Assembly (NCBI GenBank): GCA_006386115.1 | Contig: VFIW01000035.1 | Coordinates: 310,001 to 374,000 of the forward strand | DNA length: 64,000 nt | Direction: 5' to 3' | Source of the DNA: Globisporangium splendens | Lineage: Eukaryota; Oomycota; Peronosporomycetes; Pythiales; Pythiaceae | Shown: positions 22,202-33,388 of the stretch, one piece after another | Position numbering within the stretch: position 1 is the stretch's first letter | Layout: each line of letters begins with the position of its first letter | The notes under the pieces: model-generated | What the model was told of the DNA's origin: nothing | Databases searched by the model: none | What the model saw: the letters and a program-made list of their open reading frames with translations, nothing else | Program-made: the position numbers and the translations under genes

Positions 22202-23082
22202 CGCTGCTCCTGATGGCACGCTGAGAGTCTTCTGCTTGTGGTCGCTCCTTTGAGTCTAAGTTAGGTACGCGCTGATCGAGCCCGTCTCTTGTAGCGGGAA
22301 TTTATTATTTGTTCTGTTTTTTTTAATATATATTCTCGGAAAGCTTTGGAACCTTGTTTAGTGAGGATGTTTTAGCCAATCATATGGGTGTGTTGGTGCA
22401 GCACAATGGGTTTCAGCCAATCGTGTTGATGTATTGGTGCAACACGATGGAAGAGGACAAAGACAGCTCTCCCATTCTCAGACACTAATTAGGGAAAACA
22501 TCCCGAAAAGAACGATCCTGGAAACCAGACTGTGCGACAACTGGACCTTTTCACGACCTAACGAAAAGGCACGAGTCTCGTGAAAACTATCGGATGATCT
22601 ACACCACACAATCACAAAACGCGGTGTTCATATTGAAATTGGCCTACAAAAGGGTGAAATAGCATCCAGCATGACGCTCATTGTACCGGAAAGTCTCTCT
22701 CGTTTTGGTATTCTCAATGCTTTCCGATAAATTTCCGTTCAGTGCACGCAATTGTTGAATGGACCTCCATCAATAATATCGTACACTTCAAGCAAAATGC
22801 TGCATTTAAACAGGCTTTCCAGTTGTTCGAAAGTGATGTCCAAGCTTTGTCTGCAGCAACTTTGCATATTTAAAGAGGGTATACTTTTAGATAAAAGGAT
22901 TTTTCAAACTCTTCTCAACTGCTCGTGTCGACTCGCAGTTTTGCGAGTGTCTCGGTTCCATTTCTCGAGTGTTCAGTCAACAATAGCCACTCACTGCAAC
23001 GTGTGCAGTGAACCTCACACTCGTCAAAGTCCGTCGTCACCGCCAAGAAGCGAACTGCAGCACGCGACAACGCGCCACGGCC
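22202..23082. promoter_or_regulatory. Divergent promoter between two copper-transporter genes
   Basis: This 880-base interval carries the start regions of both Ctr genes. At about 22371-22450 an approximately 40-base block beginning TTAGCCAATC or TTCAGCCAATC is tandemly repeated with changes, giving two CCAAT boxes. Unit 2 contains a perfect inverted repeat (ATCGTGTTG, 11-base gap, CAACACGAT) at 22420-22448. A shared metal-responsive control is an inference. Confidence 0.45.
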
Positions 23083-24315
23083 ATGAGCACGAGGAGACCC
23101 GCCACCAGTAGCTGCAGAGGCCGCCTGCACATGCGCACGCTCGCAGTGACGCTGTACGCGCTCTGCTGTGTGCTCTGGAGCAGCGCAGGCAGCCTGGTCG
23201 CCGCCGAAATGGACATGATGGACATGCCGGTACGTTTTTTGGAAGCGTTTGACCCTTACTTGTGGTTGATTGCGGTATTGACATTATTTATGCCGGTGGT
23301 ATTGTCATCGCAGTCGGATCCCGTAAGTGGCGAGATGGTGATGAGTGAGGCATACCACTTTGACTTGAAGAACGGACAGCGCTTGCGCTTTGCCAAGCAG
23401 GACACGCTGACGCAGTTCCTCCACGATCCGGTACGCTTTCTCTATGAAAATGCAACCTCCCCATTGCAAATACGATGCTGATTGTGCCTTGATGTCTATT
23501 AGAAAACCGGTCTGAAAGCTGCGGAATCGGTGGATGCCCCCGCTGGCAACGATAACGACGACGAGTCTTCGGTGTTGTGTCCTGTTTGCGGCATGGAGAC
23601 GTCTGCGCATGGTGGACCACAGGTGTCCATGCAGCATGGCGAGCAGATCATCAAGACGTGCAGCTTGACGCATGCGCATCAGGTGTACAACCAGATCTTG
23701 CTTTTCCAAGACGACAGCAGCGCCAAAACGGGTGCCGCAGCTCCAGCAGACTCAGCAGATTTCTGTACTGGACCTGGCACCACGATGCTGAACGGGTTCT
23801 CTTTTGCACGAAATGGTGCTCCATGCGTGTTGCTGTGGTTCCCGGGCTGGGTGTTGTCCACGCGCTGGTTGTACGCGCTCGGGTGCGTGTTCGTGGCGCT
23901 GGTCGCGGTGTTTAACGAGTACTTGCTGCACCTGCGCCGCCTTTTGCGCAAGGAGAGCACGACGCTGAAGCGGCTCCGAAGCGTGCCGAATGGGTCGAAC
24001 GGTGTCAACAGTGCGAACACGAGTCTGTCGACGTCGGAAGTGACGCAGTTGCTGCGCTCGTCGTCGTACCACTCGGCGGCGTCGCAGTCGTGCTGCCCGC
24101 CGTGGTTCCGCACGCTGACGCCCGAGACGCAGCACCTCATCCACTGCTTCCTGCACGGGTTCACGATATTGATTGCGTACATGCTGATGCTCGTGTCGAT
24201 GACGTACGACTGGACGCTCTTCCTGAGCGTCATCGGCGGCTACGTCGTTGGCCACTACGTCTTTGGCGAACGCCGCGATTCCATGGTCGAGCTCGACCAA
24301 GTCAACTTTCCATGA
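23083..24315 (+). CDS. Ctr-family copper transporter with CPVCGM luminal segment (copy B)
   Basis: Exons 23083-23229, 23314-23430, 23503-24315, all phase 0, 358 residues. A signal peptide (LAVTLYALCCVLWSSAG) is followed by a Met-rich patch (AEMDMMDMP). A domain with a GQRLRFAKQDTL segment, CPVCGMETSAHGG and QIIKTCSLTHAHQ resembles the metal site of NosL/YHS-type copper proteins. The Ctr core follows: TM1 (STRWLYALGCVFVALVAVF), a Ser-rich loop, TM2 with MLMLVSMTYD and TM3 with GGYVVGHYVFG. Copper import is inferred from the family, with the Cys/His/Met domain placed to load the pore. Intron 1 (84 nt) is stop-free and in frame, so a 28-residue longer form is possible. Confidence 0.87.
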
Positions 24316-24646
24316 CACGCATTGCGCAGTAAGTAGTAGTAAATAGGATTTGAAAGTGCGTGAGAGTTGGGAAATGATAGAAAGGATCAAGGAGAACGAA
24401 GCTGGTCTGGTGTGCTCCAGTGTTTGCGATTAACAAAGCGAGCGATATGGAAAGCGCAAGTCAATATGCGAAGGAATGAAATATATAAATCACTCTTTTC
24501 TTACTAGTTCGTCGCCATCTGCGTCTGCGTTTGATCTCTCAATGCACACCACACCAATGACCTGAAGCGTCCTGTCGACATTGTTCCTTCTTTTTTGCGC
24601 CTCAAGGCTCCACATACAACTACAAAAACCAAACTCTCCGCTCTTC
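24316..24646. other. Convergent 3' interval
   Basis: Between the 3' ends of the copper transporter (+) and GH72 copy 2 (-). A TATATAAA-rich patch lies near 24480. No gene is seen. Confidence 0.5.
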
Positions 24647-26263
24647 TTACATCGCCAACACGGCGACGACTGCGGCCGAGACGACGGACGCGGCGAGACC
24701 CACGGCCGTGTGGAAGCCGGAGGCGCTGCTCGTCTTGTCGCTCGTGGACGACGTGTTGTCTCCCGAGGACGTGGAAGGCGACGTGCCGTCCGTGGCGCTG
24801 TTGGTGGGCTCCTTGGTGTCGGTGAGCTTGGTGGCCTTGGTCGTCTTCTTGAAAGCGTTGGACTTTTTGCCGTTGCAGACCGGCTGTGCCACGGAGCACG
24901 ACAGCGCGTCCACGTTGGGCATCGTCGGCAGATCCGTCTTGATCTTGGACGTCGCGGGGCACGACAGGATCTTGTCGCGCTTGGGCGTGTACCCGTCGAA
25001 CGTGACCGTCGAGTTCTTGGTCGTCGTGTACGCCGTCTTGAGGTTGTCGTACTCGGGATACGGCGTGAACACGCACTCAGTCTTGTCGTTGTCGCAAGTG
25101 TCAGGCTGGAAGTAGCCCACGCCGTACTTGCCCGCATCCTTGGTCTTCAAAAGCTCTGCGCAGCAATAACAATACCAACAACATGCACGTAAGTCATACG
25201 TTCTCCCTCGACACACAACAATTGAGCAAAGTCAAGACTCACTCTTGGTGCCGGCGAGGTTCATGACCTCGGTCGTGAACTCGAACACGTTGCCGCCGAC
25301 GATCTCGTCGGTCATGTCGGTCTCCTCGTTCATCCACTTGGCGTCGTAGAACGAGCGCTGGTTCTCGAAGCCGTCGATCGTGTTCGCGCCGATGTTGCAG
25401 CCGAACTCGCCGAACATGAGCGGCCGCGAGTACCCCGTGTCCGCGTACTCCTTCATGAGCGTCACGAGACCCGTCGACTGTGTGTACTTGGTGTGCGTCG
25501 TCGGGTCGCACTCGACGTACGGGTTGAAGCCGATCCACTCGGAGCGCGTATTCTCGTCGTCGTCCACGGCGCAGTCAAAGTACTGGATCCACTGCTCGCG
25601 CGGCGGGATGTCGGCCACGTCGACGCCAATCGGAACCTGGCGCAGCTTGTCGGCGCAGCTCGACGCGTACTTGCGGATGTCGCGGATCATCGCCTTGACG
25701 CACGGCGCCACGGTCTCACCATTGTCGCCGCCAATCGAGATCAGATTCGGCTCGTTGGCCACACTGAACGTCAGCGTGTTGTCGTAGACCGCGAATGCGT
25801 TGTAGATCATCTGCATGCGCGTGAACATCTCGTCCGGGTAGCATTTCGGCGACGCAGCTTCCTGCACCGAGCAGTTCTCGCACGGCGCACCCATTCCCAC
25901 GAGCACGTAGATGCCAGCCTCCGAGGCTGCGCACATGAACTTGTCGTGCGACTTGCTCGGGTCCACCGAGTAGAGCCGCACGGCGTTCACGCCCAGATCC
26001 TTCATCACGGCGAGGTGCTTGGTCCAGATCGCCTCGTGCTCGTCCGTGGTCCAGTCGTAGTTCTTGACCGTCGACATCTCGCCTGCGTTGGGCGTCGGCG
26101 AGTACGCCATGCCCTTGATGCGGAACTCGAGCCCCGTCTCCGAGTCGAAGAGCTTGTTGCCTTTGGTCACGATGTGCGGCACCCACGCGCTCGCCTGCTG
26201 CCCCTGCAGCGCGACCGCCAGCGCGGCGGCGCACAGCGCGCGAAGACCGGGACCGAACGCCAT
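24647..26263 (-). CDS. GH72 beta-1,3-glucanosyltransferase, GPI-anchored (copy 2)
   Basis: Two exons in transcript order, 26263-25243 and 25155-24647; 509 residues. A signal peptide ends near ASA, before WVPHIVTKGNKLFDSETG. The catalytic Glu pair is present in FSVANEPN (here ANEPN rather than GNENN) and MFGEFGCN. The Cys module [15 protein letters not shown], a Ser/Thr-rich stretch and a hydrophobic GPI-type tail complete the protein. Its only intron sits where copy 1 has intron 3 and copy 3 has intron 5. Very GC-rich codon use compared with copy 3. The role is wall glucan remodelling at the outer face of the plasma membrane, as for copy 1. Confidence 0.93.
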
Positions 26264-27119
26264 TTGTGTGGAGGGAGGAAGAGAAGGAGAGTGGCGGCGT
26301 GTACTCCGAAGATGGCAAATGCGCGAATGAGCTCCTCATAGCCAATTGTGCGCGCTTCACCTGGATCACGAAAAAATCATCACGGCATCACATAAATCAG
26401 ATGCTTTGCCCTTATTAGAGGCCCGCTGGGCGGTGGCAGTAGACCGTATAGTTGAGTGTAGTATACGCTTGAACTTGGATTTCAGAATGAGAGAGGTGTG
26501 AAATGGAAATTTTCTTATTCGGATGGCATTGTAGATGCAACTGGGTTCGGTGGGTACACTTTCATTATGTGGCAAAAGGGTGACAGTGTCCAGCAAGGCT
26601 CAAAAGAGTCACAGAAAACTGCCCACATTTGAGACGCAGAGCAGTCTTTTCGGGACTCAATATATTTCATGCAATTTTCCACAAAATACTACGTCCTCTT
26701 CAAAATTATGTTAAATACGATGTTGGACACACTGAAATAGCTTCTGAGAGAACGGCATCCACTTGTCTACAGCGTCAGCGCCGCTGCAGTCGTCAGACCG
26801 AGGCTTGTCGAAGAGGTATCGGCGAAAAATCATTACGACCTTCCTTTGCTTCCGTTTCTCCAGAGTCGAATTGCATCCATCCATCACGCAGTCCACAATC
26901 AAGTATTCTGATCACTTCTTGCTACAATCATATCCACTTATGATATTAACTCCATCGGATCTTGAGTATTATTGTTGCAATTCATTTCTGACTTGATTAG
27001 TACATACTGCCGTTAAACAGGCATTTTGAATTGCGCGTTTGCGTGATCCGACATTCATTCCTTCAAGACCTTCCACGCGAATCATCATCACAGAGCCACA
27101 CACCAAAAGCAGAATCACG
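26264..27119. other. Intergenic, no gene seen
   Basis: Divergent interval between GH72 copy 2 (-) and the ISD11 gene (+). Two short frames at 26629-26996 have no domain. No RNA gene recognised. Confidence 0.5.
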
Positions 27120-27465
27120 ATGGCGTCGAAGCAACAGGTGCTGCGATTATACAAGGAGATGCTGCGCAATGCGTCCAAGTTCGAGGTGCGCTACACGCTC
27201 CATCACGCTGCGCGCGATCTCCTCTTTCCGTGCACACCCACTTTGTCTCCTAACTCCTTTCTGTACGCAGAGTTACAACTACCGCAAGTATGCCCAGCGC
27301 CGCGTGAAGGAGGACTTCCACAAGAACAAGCAGCTCGCGGTCGGCAGCGCCGAGCAGGAGAACGCGCTCGCGTTTGCGCGCGAGCAGGCGGATGTGCTCT
27401 ACCGCCAGGTCGTGATCTCCAAGATGTACCCGCCAGAGACCAAGAGCATCATGGACTCGCTGTAA
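27120..27465 (+). CDS. ISD11: LYR-motif protein ISD11 (mitochondrial Fe-S assembly)
   Basis: Two exons, 27120-27185 and 27271-27465, encode 86 residues: start MASKQQVLRLYKEMLRNASKFE, junction, then SYNYRKYAQRRVKEDFHKNK. This follows human LYRM4/ISD11 closely (LYR-type tripeptide LYK here, then the YNYR and Tyr-Ala-x-Arg-Arg segment) and has the family's small size. ISD11 binds and stabilises the cysteine desulfurase NFS1 together with acyl carrier protein in the mitochondrial matrix, starting Fe-S cluster assembly. The third residue of the LYR motif is Lys in place of Arg, a conservative change. No long presequence is visible, as is usual for LYR proteins. Confidence 0.93.
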
Positions 27466-27945
27466 AACCTGCAAGTATTTGTATCCAGCAGTAGCAGTCA
27501 TCTATTGTCCCTCCGTTGCACTTTTTTTTAAACTGGAAGGCCATGTAAACCGCGAATCAGAACCATATACACACCGAATGAAGGGTATGAAGGCGAAGTC
27601 CAGCTTCGTGCTCTTGTTCGTTGCCCAACCACGAGTCCCGATTGTTTTTGTTAATGTTGTGCGTGGTCCAAGGAATAGACGAAACTCTTCTTTTCAGGAA
27701 CACTGGCGGTGGAGGATGACTGACTGGTGTGTTTGTGCACGATCATGCTTGCGATCGACGTCCGCAAGCCAATGTCACCCAGTAGCGAGAAGGTGGAGAA
27801 CCCGCATCTCGAACATCTAAGAGATATTTCCGTTTTAGAATTAGGATCTGCGCGTGTCATCGTATCCACATGTGCACCAGCACAACGTATCGTCTAGCGT
27901 TGGTTTCTATGTGATGTTTCATCAGCAGAATGCAGCCATCTCTCG
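27466..27945. other. Convergent 3' interval
   Basis: Between the ends of the ISD11 gene (+) and the RZ-finger gene (-). No supported gene. It contains a T-rich stretch after the ISD11 stop. Confidence 0.5.
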
Positions 27946-28572
27946 CTACACCTGACCCTCTTGATACGCCGCATCCTTCTTCCAGAAAAACGATCTGCCC
28001 GACTTGTTCCCATTCGCAAACCTGTGCTGCTTGCCTCCAATCACAGTCCCGCACTCGGGACACTTGGCCATCACCATGGGGATCCCGCACTCGGTCACGA
28101 GGTACGGGTGGTCCTTCTGGCACGTGTACCAGACGCCGTGGTTTTCCGTCGCGAGGAAGATCATCTTCTCGCTGTCCGTTAGACCGGAGGTGGAGTTTGT
28201 GGGGATCCTGGGAGCTGTCGTTGGTGGCGTGCGTGGACTCGTGATGAGTATGGGCTGCTTCGCCTACAGGCACACACAAAGCTGGCCAGCTTCATTTTCT
28301 TCATCCACAAGAGTCTAGAGTCAATTCAGTCCAGGATGCGAGGCGATTGAAACTAAACTCACCGTTTTCGACTTTGATGCAAAGAGGTTTCGTAGCCATG
28401 CAAAGAGTCCGGGCTTCTTCGTTTGCGGAGTTGTCGACGCGCCAGCCATGCTTCGCCTTTTCCAGCTTTTCACAAAGTCAAAGCCACTTGAGTTTTTTGC
28501 TCTTGAGTCCACAAAACGCACATTGAGAAGGTCTTGAGTCATGCGAGGACAATGCAACGGTTTCGCCGCCAT
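27946..28572 (-). CDS. Small RZ-type zinc-finger protein
   Basis: Two exons in transcript order, 28572-28363 and 28263-27946; 175 residues. The frame upstream of 28572 has no ATG, so MAAKPLHCPRM is taken as the start. The first half is basic with no domain. The second half has a Pro/Thr linker and an RZ-type zinc finger: GVWYTCQKDHPYLVTECGIP, then MAKCPECGTVIGGKQHR. The same Cys/His pattern is found near the C-terminus of RNF213 and ZNFX1, very large innate-immunity proteins. There the RZ finger can act as a ubiquitin-transfer module. A stand-alone RZ finger in 175 residues, with no ATPase, helicase or RING, is unusual. Function not known. Confidence 0.8.
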
Positions 28573-28803
28573 CAAAGCATCAACCACCCCCTTTTCCTCC
28601 AATTCTCCGTGGACTTTTCTCCGAAGAAAACTCTTCTGTGTTGTGGGTCCAATTGCATCGTCAATGTCTCACTTAAAGGCTTCGATGATGTTGTGTGTTC
28701 ACACATCTCTACTTGGTTGTATTTACTGCAAGTTTATAAAGAAGACAATTACCTTGCTGATAATGGAGCTTGCTTCTTTCGCCAAGGCATTCCACCTGAT
28801 GTT

Positions 28804-30756
28804 CTACAGCGTCAGCGCTGTCACGACCGCCAGTCCAACGCTCGCGAGCGAGAGCACCATCGACGCAGCTGCACTCGCGGCAGGCGTGGTGGTCGTCGCT
28901 GGGAGATCTGCTTCGGCTGCAGGCCGCTCCGTGACGAACGTCGTGGTGATGCCGGTCCCAGACGAGCTCCCAGTGGAGGAAACTGCTTGTTTCTCGCCGC
29001 TATTGGATTTCTTGCCATTGCACACTGGTTGACTCGACACGCACGTCAAATCGGAGCCGACTACACACATTACGACAATTCAGAATTAGTGACACAGAGT
29101 GGAGAGAGATATTGAGAATGACGAATGCCTCACCTCGTGGAGTATCTGGCAAATCAATGCTCATGGTCGCGGGGCAAGCCAAAGTGGCATTGCGCGCTGG
29201 CGTGTACGTCGACATTGTCACAGTCGACGCGACCGTGGTCGTGTACGCTTTCTTGAGGTTGTCGTACTCTGGGTACGGCGTGAACACGCACGGCACGGCG
29301 TCGTGGTCGCAATTGTCAGGTTGGAAGTATCCGACGCCGAATTTGCCCGCATCCTTGGCCTTGGTCAACGCTGCAAAGGAAATAACAAAGTAGGTTAGTG
29401 CCTCATCCAAGACGAAAGCCGTTTGTACTATAGCGAAGAAACGCACTCTTGGAGGTTCTCAGGTTGGCGATCTCGGTGGTGAACTCGAACACGTTGCCGC
29501 CGACGATTTCGTCCGTCATCTCCCTCTCTTCGTTCATCCATTTCGCCTACAAAATACCCAGAGAATTAGCCCGCTTTGCTCCTGCTTGACAGGGATATAC
29601 ATAAGCTGCTTACATCGTAAAAGGATCGCTGGTTCTCGAATCCGTCAATGGTGTTGGTGCCAGCGTTGCAGCCAAACTCGCCAAACATGATCGGGCGCGA
29701 GTACGCCGCCTTGGCGTAATCTGTCATCAAGATCTTGAGCCCCGCGGACTGCGAATACTTGGTGTGCGTGAGCGGATCACACTCCACGTACGGGTTGAAC
29801 CCCATCCTGACAGAAGCCAAATGTATTAGGCAAAGCACAGAACAGAAGCGTATAGCGAACTGAAGACACGCACCATTCTGCTCGCGTGTGCTCGTCCTTG
29901 TCGACCTCGCAGTCGTAGTACTGGAGCCACTGCGCACGCGGCAGCGTGTCGGCGATGTCGAGACCAATGGGCACTTGGCGAACGCTCGACGCGCAGCTCG
30001 CAACGTATTTGCGGGTATCACGGAGAAACGCCTTCACACACGGCGCGACCGCGAGCCCCTTGGGCATCAAGTTGTTCTCATTACCCACACTGAAGCCCTA
30101 TAGACATCAACCAACACAACGTTCGAGTTAATGATAAATTCTGTAGCTGCAGGACAAGGCTACTGTTGCAAAAGTCGCTTACCAGAGTGTTGTCGTAGGC
30201 GGCAAAGCTGTTGTAGACTGCAACGGCGCGCTCGAGAAGCCCACTTGGATAGCATGCTGGCGGCAACTCGTCCTCAATCGAGCAGTTCTTGCACCTAAAG
30301 AATATAAAGTCATGTCAGCCTTACCATCTTACATTGCCCGCACAATGCCGATACAAGACACACGTACGGCGCCGTCATTCCCACGAGCACGTAGATGCCA
30401 GCTTCCGAGCACGCGCACATGAACTTGTCGTGGGGCTTGCTCGGGTCGATCGAGTAGAGGCGGATCGTGTTGACACCCAAGTCCTGCATGACCTTGAGAT
30501 GCGGCTTCCACACGGCTTCGTGCTCGTCGGCAGCCCAGTCGTAGTTGCTGACTCCAGACAACTCCCCGGCGTTCGGACGCGGGTAGTACGCCATGCCCTT
30601 CAAACGGAACTCCTCGCCAGTCTCCGAGTTGAAGAACTTGTTGCCTTTGGCCACGATAGGCGCGACCCACGCGTCAACTGGTTGCACGAGCACGGAGGCT
30701 GCAATCATGGTTACCAAGGCGCACGCGATGCGCACCGTTGCGCTGCCGAGTGCCAT
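28804..30756 (-). CDS. GH72 beta-1,3-glucanosyltransferase, GPI-anchored (copy 3)
   Basis: Seven exons in transcript order: 30756-30368, 30294-30183, 30097-29874, 29806-29614, 29546-29447, 29370-29134, 29060-28804; 503 residues, all phases consistent. Signal peptide ([19 protein letters not shown]), GH72 barrel with FSVGNENN (acid/base) and MFGEFGCN (nucleophile), Cys module [14 protein letters not shown], Thr/Ser-rich spacer and hydrophobic GPI-type tail. Each of the six introns is only about 66-85 nt. This copy holds every intron position found in any other copy of the window, so it is the best proxy for the ancestral structure. Shorter spacer than copies 1, 2 and 5, and a Tyr-to-Phe change in the nucleophile motif shared with copy 2. 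Confidence 0.92.
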
Positions 30757-31797
30757 GGTGTGGAGAGAAAGAGTGCTCGAGTAGGGAAAGACGCGAGTCC
30801 TTAGTGGCGATGCACGCAGCCAAGAGGACGGTGCGCGGCGAATTGGCGAATGCAGTGGCGGCCACTCATGCCTGTCGATGGCACTGGCAAGCCAAACTGT
30901 CAAGTTGTCCACTGCAGTTGTCAGTCCAGCGTGGCTATAATACACCTGCGATAACTAATTCTGCATGTAGTATGAAGGATGCTGTTTGAAAGATAGCCTG
31001 TTTTCCCGCATCGAATTAATTCATAAATTGATATATCGATTGAAGAGGGATGGTCGCTAAACTGACTGAAACGGCAGGGGTGATGGATCGATCGATCCGA
31101 GGTCCAGTTTCGCATCTGATCCACAATGCGTAGGCAAAAGTACCTCTTCATTCAATTTCTTCATGAAAGTGAACCCTTATTATAAAAAGGAATAAATTTC
31201 TACCAATGAGAAGCGTCGATTGCCAATCATAAACCATGAAAAAAGCCCTTTTGGGAGAGACGGAAGTGGGTGAACTGAGGAATCGTCAATTGGCGGAACC
31301 GTTAGCTAACGACGTTCGTTCGGCTACAGTAGGATCCTGAGGTTCAAGGACTGTAAAGCCTTTCAATAGGGACGCAACGAGATTTATAAATATGATTATT
31401 GATCGCATTGTAAAATAGAGTTGAATATCAAACGCATATGGAAACATGCCTCTGGTAAATAGTACTAGTTGGCAAGTACATTTTGATACATGTGACCATG
31501 GTGAGGATGATTACTGACAAGTGTGGCTGTTTTGGTGTTCACGCAGGACGCGAAGAGATGCGCGTGCGAGCAATGCCAGCGAAGAGATCCGCAACATATT
31601 TCCACACGCACAAGGCTACAGTCTCTGCGAGGAGGTAATTTCTCTTTGCGGGAACGCACTGCTTTGTTGTTTTCCTGTGGCGTCGCTTTGCAGCAAAGGC
31701 TGCGACATCCTGGACTCGTTTTTTATGTGTCTCTTGGCAAAGATCTGGTGGAAAAAACAAGCACGACTTGCGTTCTCTTCCGCAGTCCTTGAAAATT
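30757..31797. other. Intergenic, no gene seen
   Basis: Divergence zone upstream of GH72 copy 3. AT-rich around 31000-31460, with no frame showing a domain. Frames at 31500-31860 overlap the tail side of truncated GH72 copy 4 and look like chance. Confidence 0.5.
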
Positions 31798-32890
31798 TTA
31801 GCGATTGCAGGCTGATTGACGTCGGAAGCACTGGATTGCAAAACTCTCGAGCAAGATCAACAAGATGACCCACGCAAGCATCGCGGCCACACCGATCCAT
31901 CCTGCTGCTGGCTTGCTCTCGGTGCCATTTGCTGCAGGTGGAGGCTGCGGCATTATTGTCATTGTTGTTTTCGTTGCTTGTTTCAGTGCTAGGCGCATTG
32001 TTCGTTGCTGGAGTTGACGCACTGCTTTGTGTTGTACTGAGTGCCTTGGTTGTTGCTGTGCTTGGCGGGTCGCTTGGCGGGTCGCTTGGCGGACTCCTGG
32101 TGCCAACTGCTACCGTGTCGGAAGGTTTGGTCTTCTTCCCAGTGTTGGGAAGTATCCCATTGCAGACCGGTTGGTTCCGAGAGCACTCGAGGATCACAGA
32201 CACTAGAATATCACAAAGCTCAAACTAGGTGGATGATAGCATTGCCTGCATGGGATTCTATAATTTCTTGGTTACCATTGGCGCGTGGCGGCAGCTCGGT
32301 GCGGAATCCCGTTGGACACGACGAGATCGCGTCGCGTGTGATCTCGTAGTCGCCTAGCGCCATGCTCGACGTTGTCGTGGTCGTGAACGCGCGTTTGAGG
32401 TTCTCGTACTCTGGGTACGGGATAAACGCGCACGGGATGGTGTCATGATCACAGTTGTCTGGCGTGAAGGATCCAACGCCATATCGCTTCAGGTCCTTCG
32501 CTTCCGTGGTTTCTAGCCACGTAATGAAGCGAAAACGAACTAAGTAAGTCCGAGATATTTGGAAGTAGAGACCACATAGGAAGATCGTTTTACGTTTGGA
32601 ATCGGAGTTTGTGGGCTCCGTCGTGAACCCGAACACGTTGCCGCCAACGATTTCGTCTGCCACGTCTGGTTCTTCGGTCATCCACTTCGCATCGTTGAAA
32701 GCGCGCTGGTTTTCCCGGTCATCGAGCGTGTTGGCGCCAAAGTTGCAATCGAATTCACCAAACATGACGGGTCGAGCGTACGATGCATCGGCGAAATCCT
32801 GCATGAGTGCCTTCAATCCCGTTGCTTGTGCGTAGGAAGTGTGGTTCAAAGGATCGCACTCGGAGCAAGTGTTGAATCCGATCCTGCGTT
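31798..32890 (-). pseudogene. 5'-truncated GH72 glucanosyltransferase (copy 4)
   Basis: Similarity begins abruptly at 32885 right after a cag splice acceptor, at the W/IGFN exon boundary of the family; signal peptide, first barrel half and acid/base Glu exons are missing. Retained parts: SYAQATGLKALMQDF, VMFGEFDCNFG (GEYGC altered to GEFDC), [14 protein letters not shown], then after an intron (32589-32515) YGVGSFTPDNCDHDTIPC, and after another intron (about 32276-32206) CSRNQPVCNG and a Pro/Ser/Thr tail. The hydrophobic GPI-like end (WIGVAAMLAWVILLILL) is in another frame than the Thr-rich part, so a frameshift has occurred near 31940. Splice sites survive, so loss looks recent. It cannot encode an active enzyme. 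Confidence 0.85.
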
Positions 32891-33388
32891 GAAGCTAAAC
32901 ACGATTGCCATACTTGGATGGATAGATGGTGTGTTGGAGACCGAGGCAATCGGCAAATGAACGTGTGAAGGTGGGAGATAACGTCAAGATGGGACTCGGC
33001 ATTTTCCTCACCAGTCGAGGTGAAAGTCCAATTGAAAGGCTCGGGCCGTGGTTTCTGCTCGAAGTTTCTTGTCAACTGGCCACCACAAATTGTAGATGAC
33101 AAGCACAAATCGCTCTGATTTTGAATTAATGATTCGACTGACTCATCGCTGTAGAAATATCGCACTCGACTGGGGGGATATGACCAACGTGTAATAGATG
33201 GTCAACCATCGAGTATATGTTGGCCAGTGGAGGGATATGAGCACTGAATATAAGTACAGATGGCTACATCAACTTGCACGAGGATGGAGACCTTCTAAGG
33301 CGCAGCTCGCTTATGCGGATTGCTTGCATCTGACTTCACCTCAGCAACTGGAGCATTGCAGAAACTGACCTCTTCATAGTGTGACGAT
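32891..33388. other. Junction region between GH72 relic and retroelement relic
   Basis: No GH72 exons upstream of the 32885 boundary. An open frame on the minus strand (33165-32900) is not recognisable. Probable breakpoint material. Confidence 0.4.

Noticed and set aside
25493..26341. 282-codon plus-strand frame over GH72 copy 2
   Set aside because: GC-rich third positions in the real minus-strand gene open antisense frames; Arg/Val/His-rich sequence without family resemblance.
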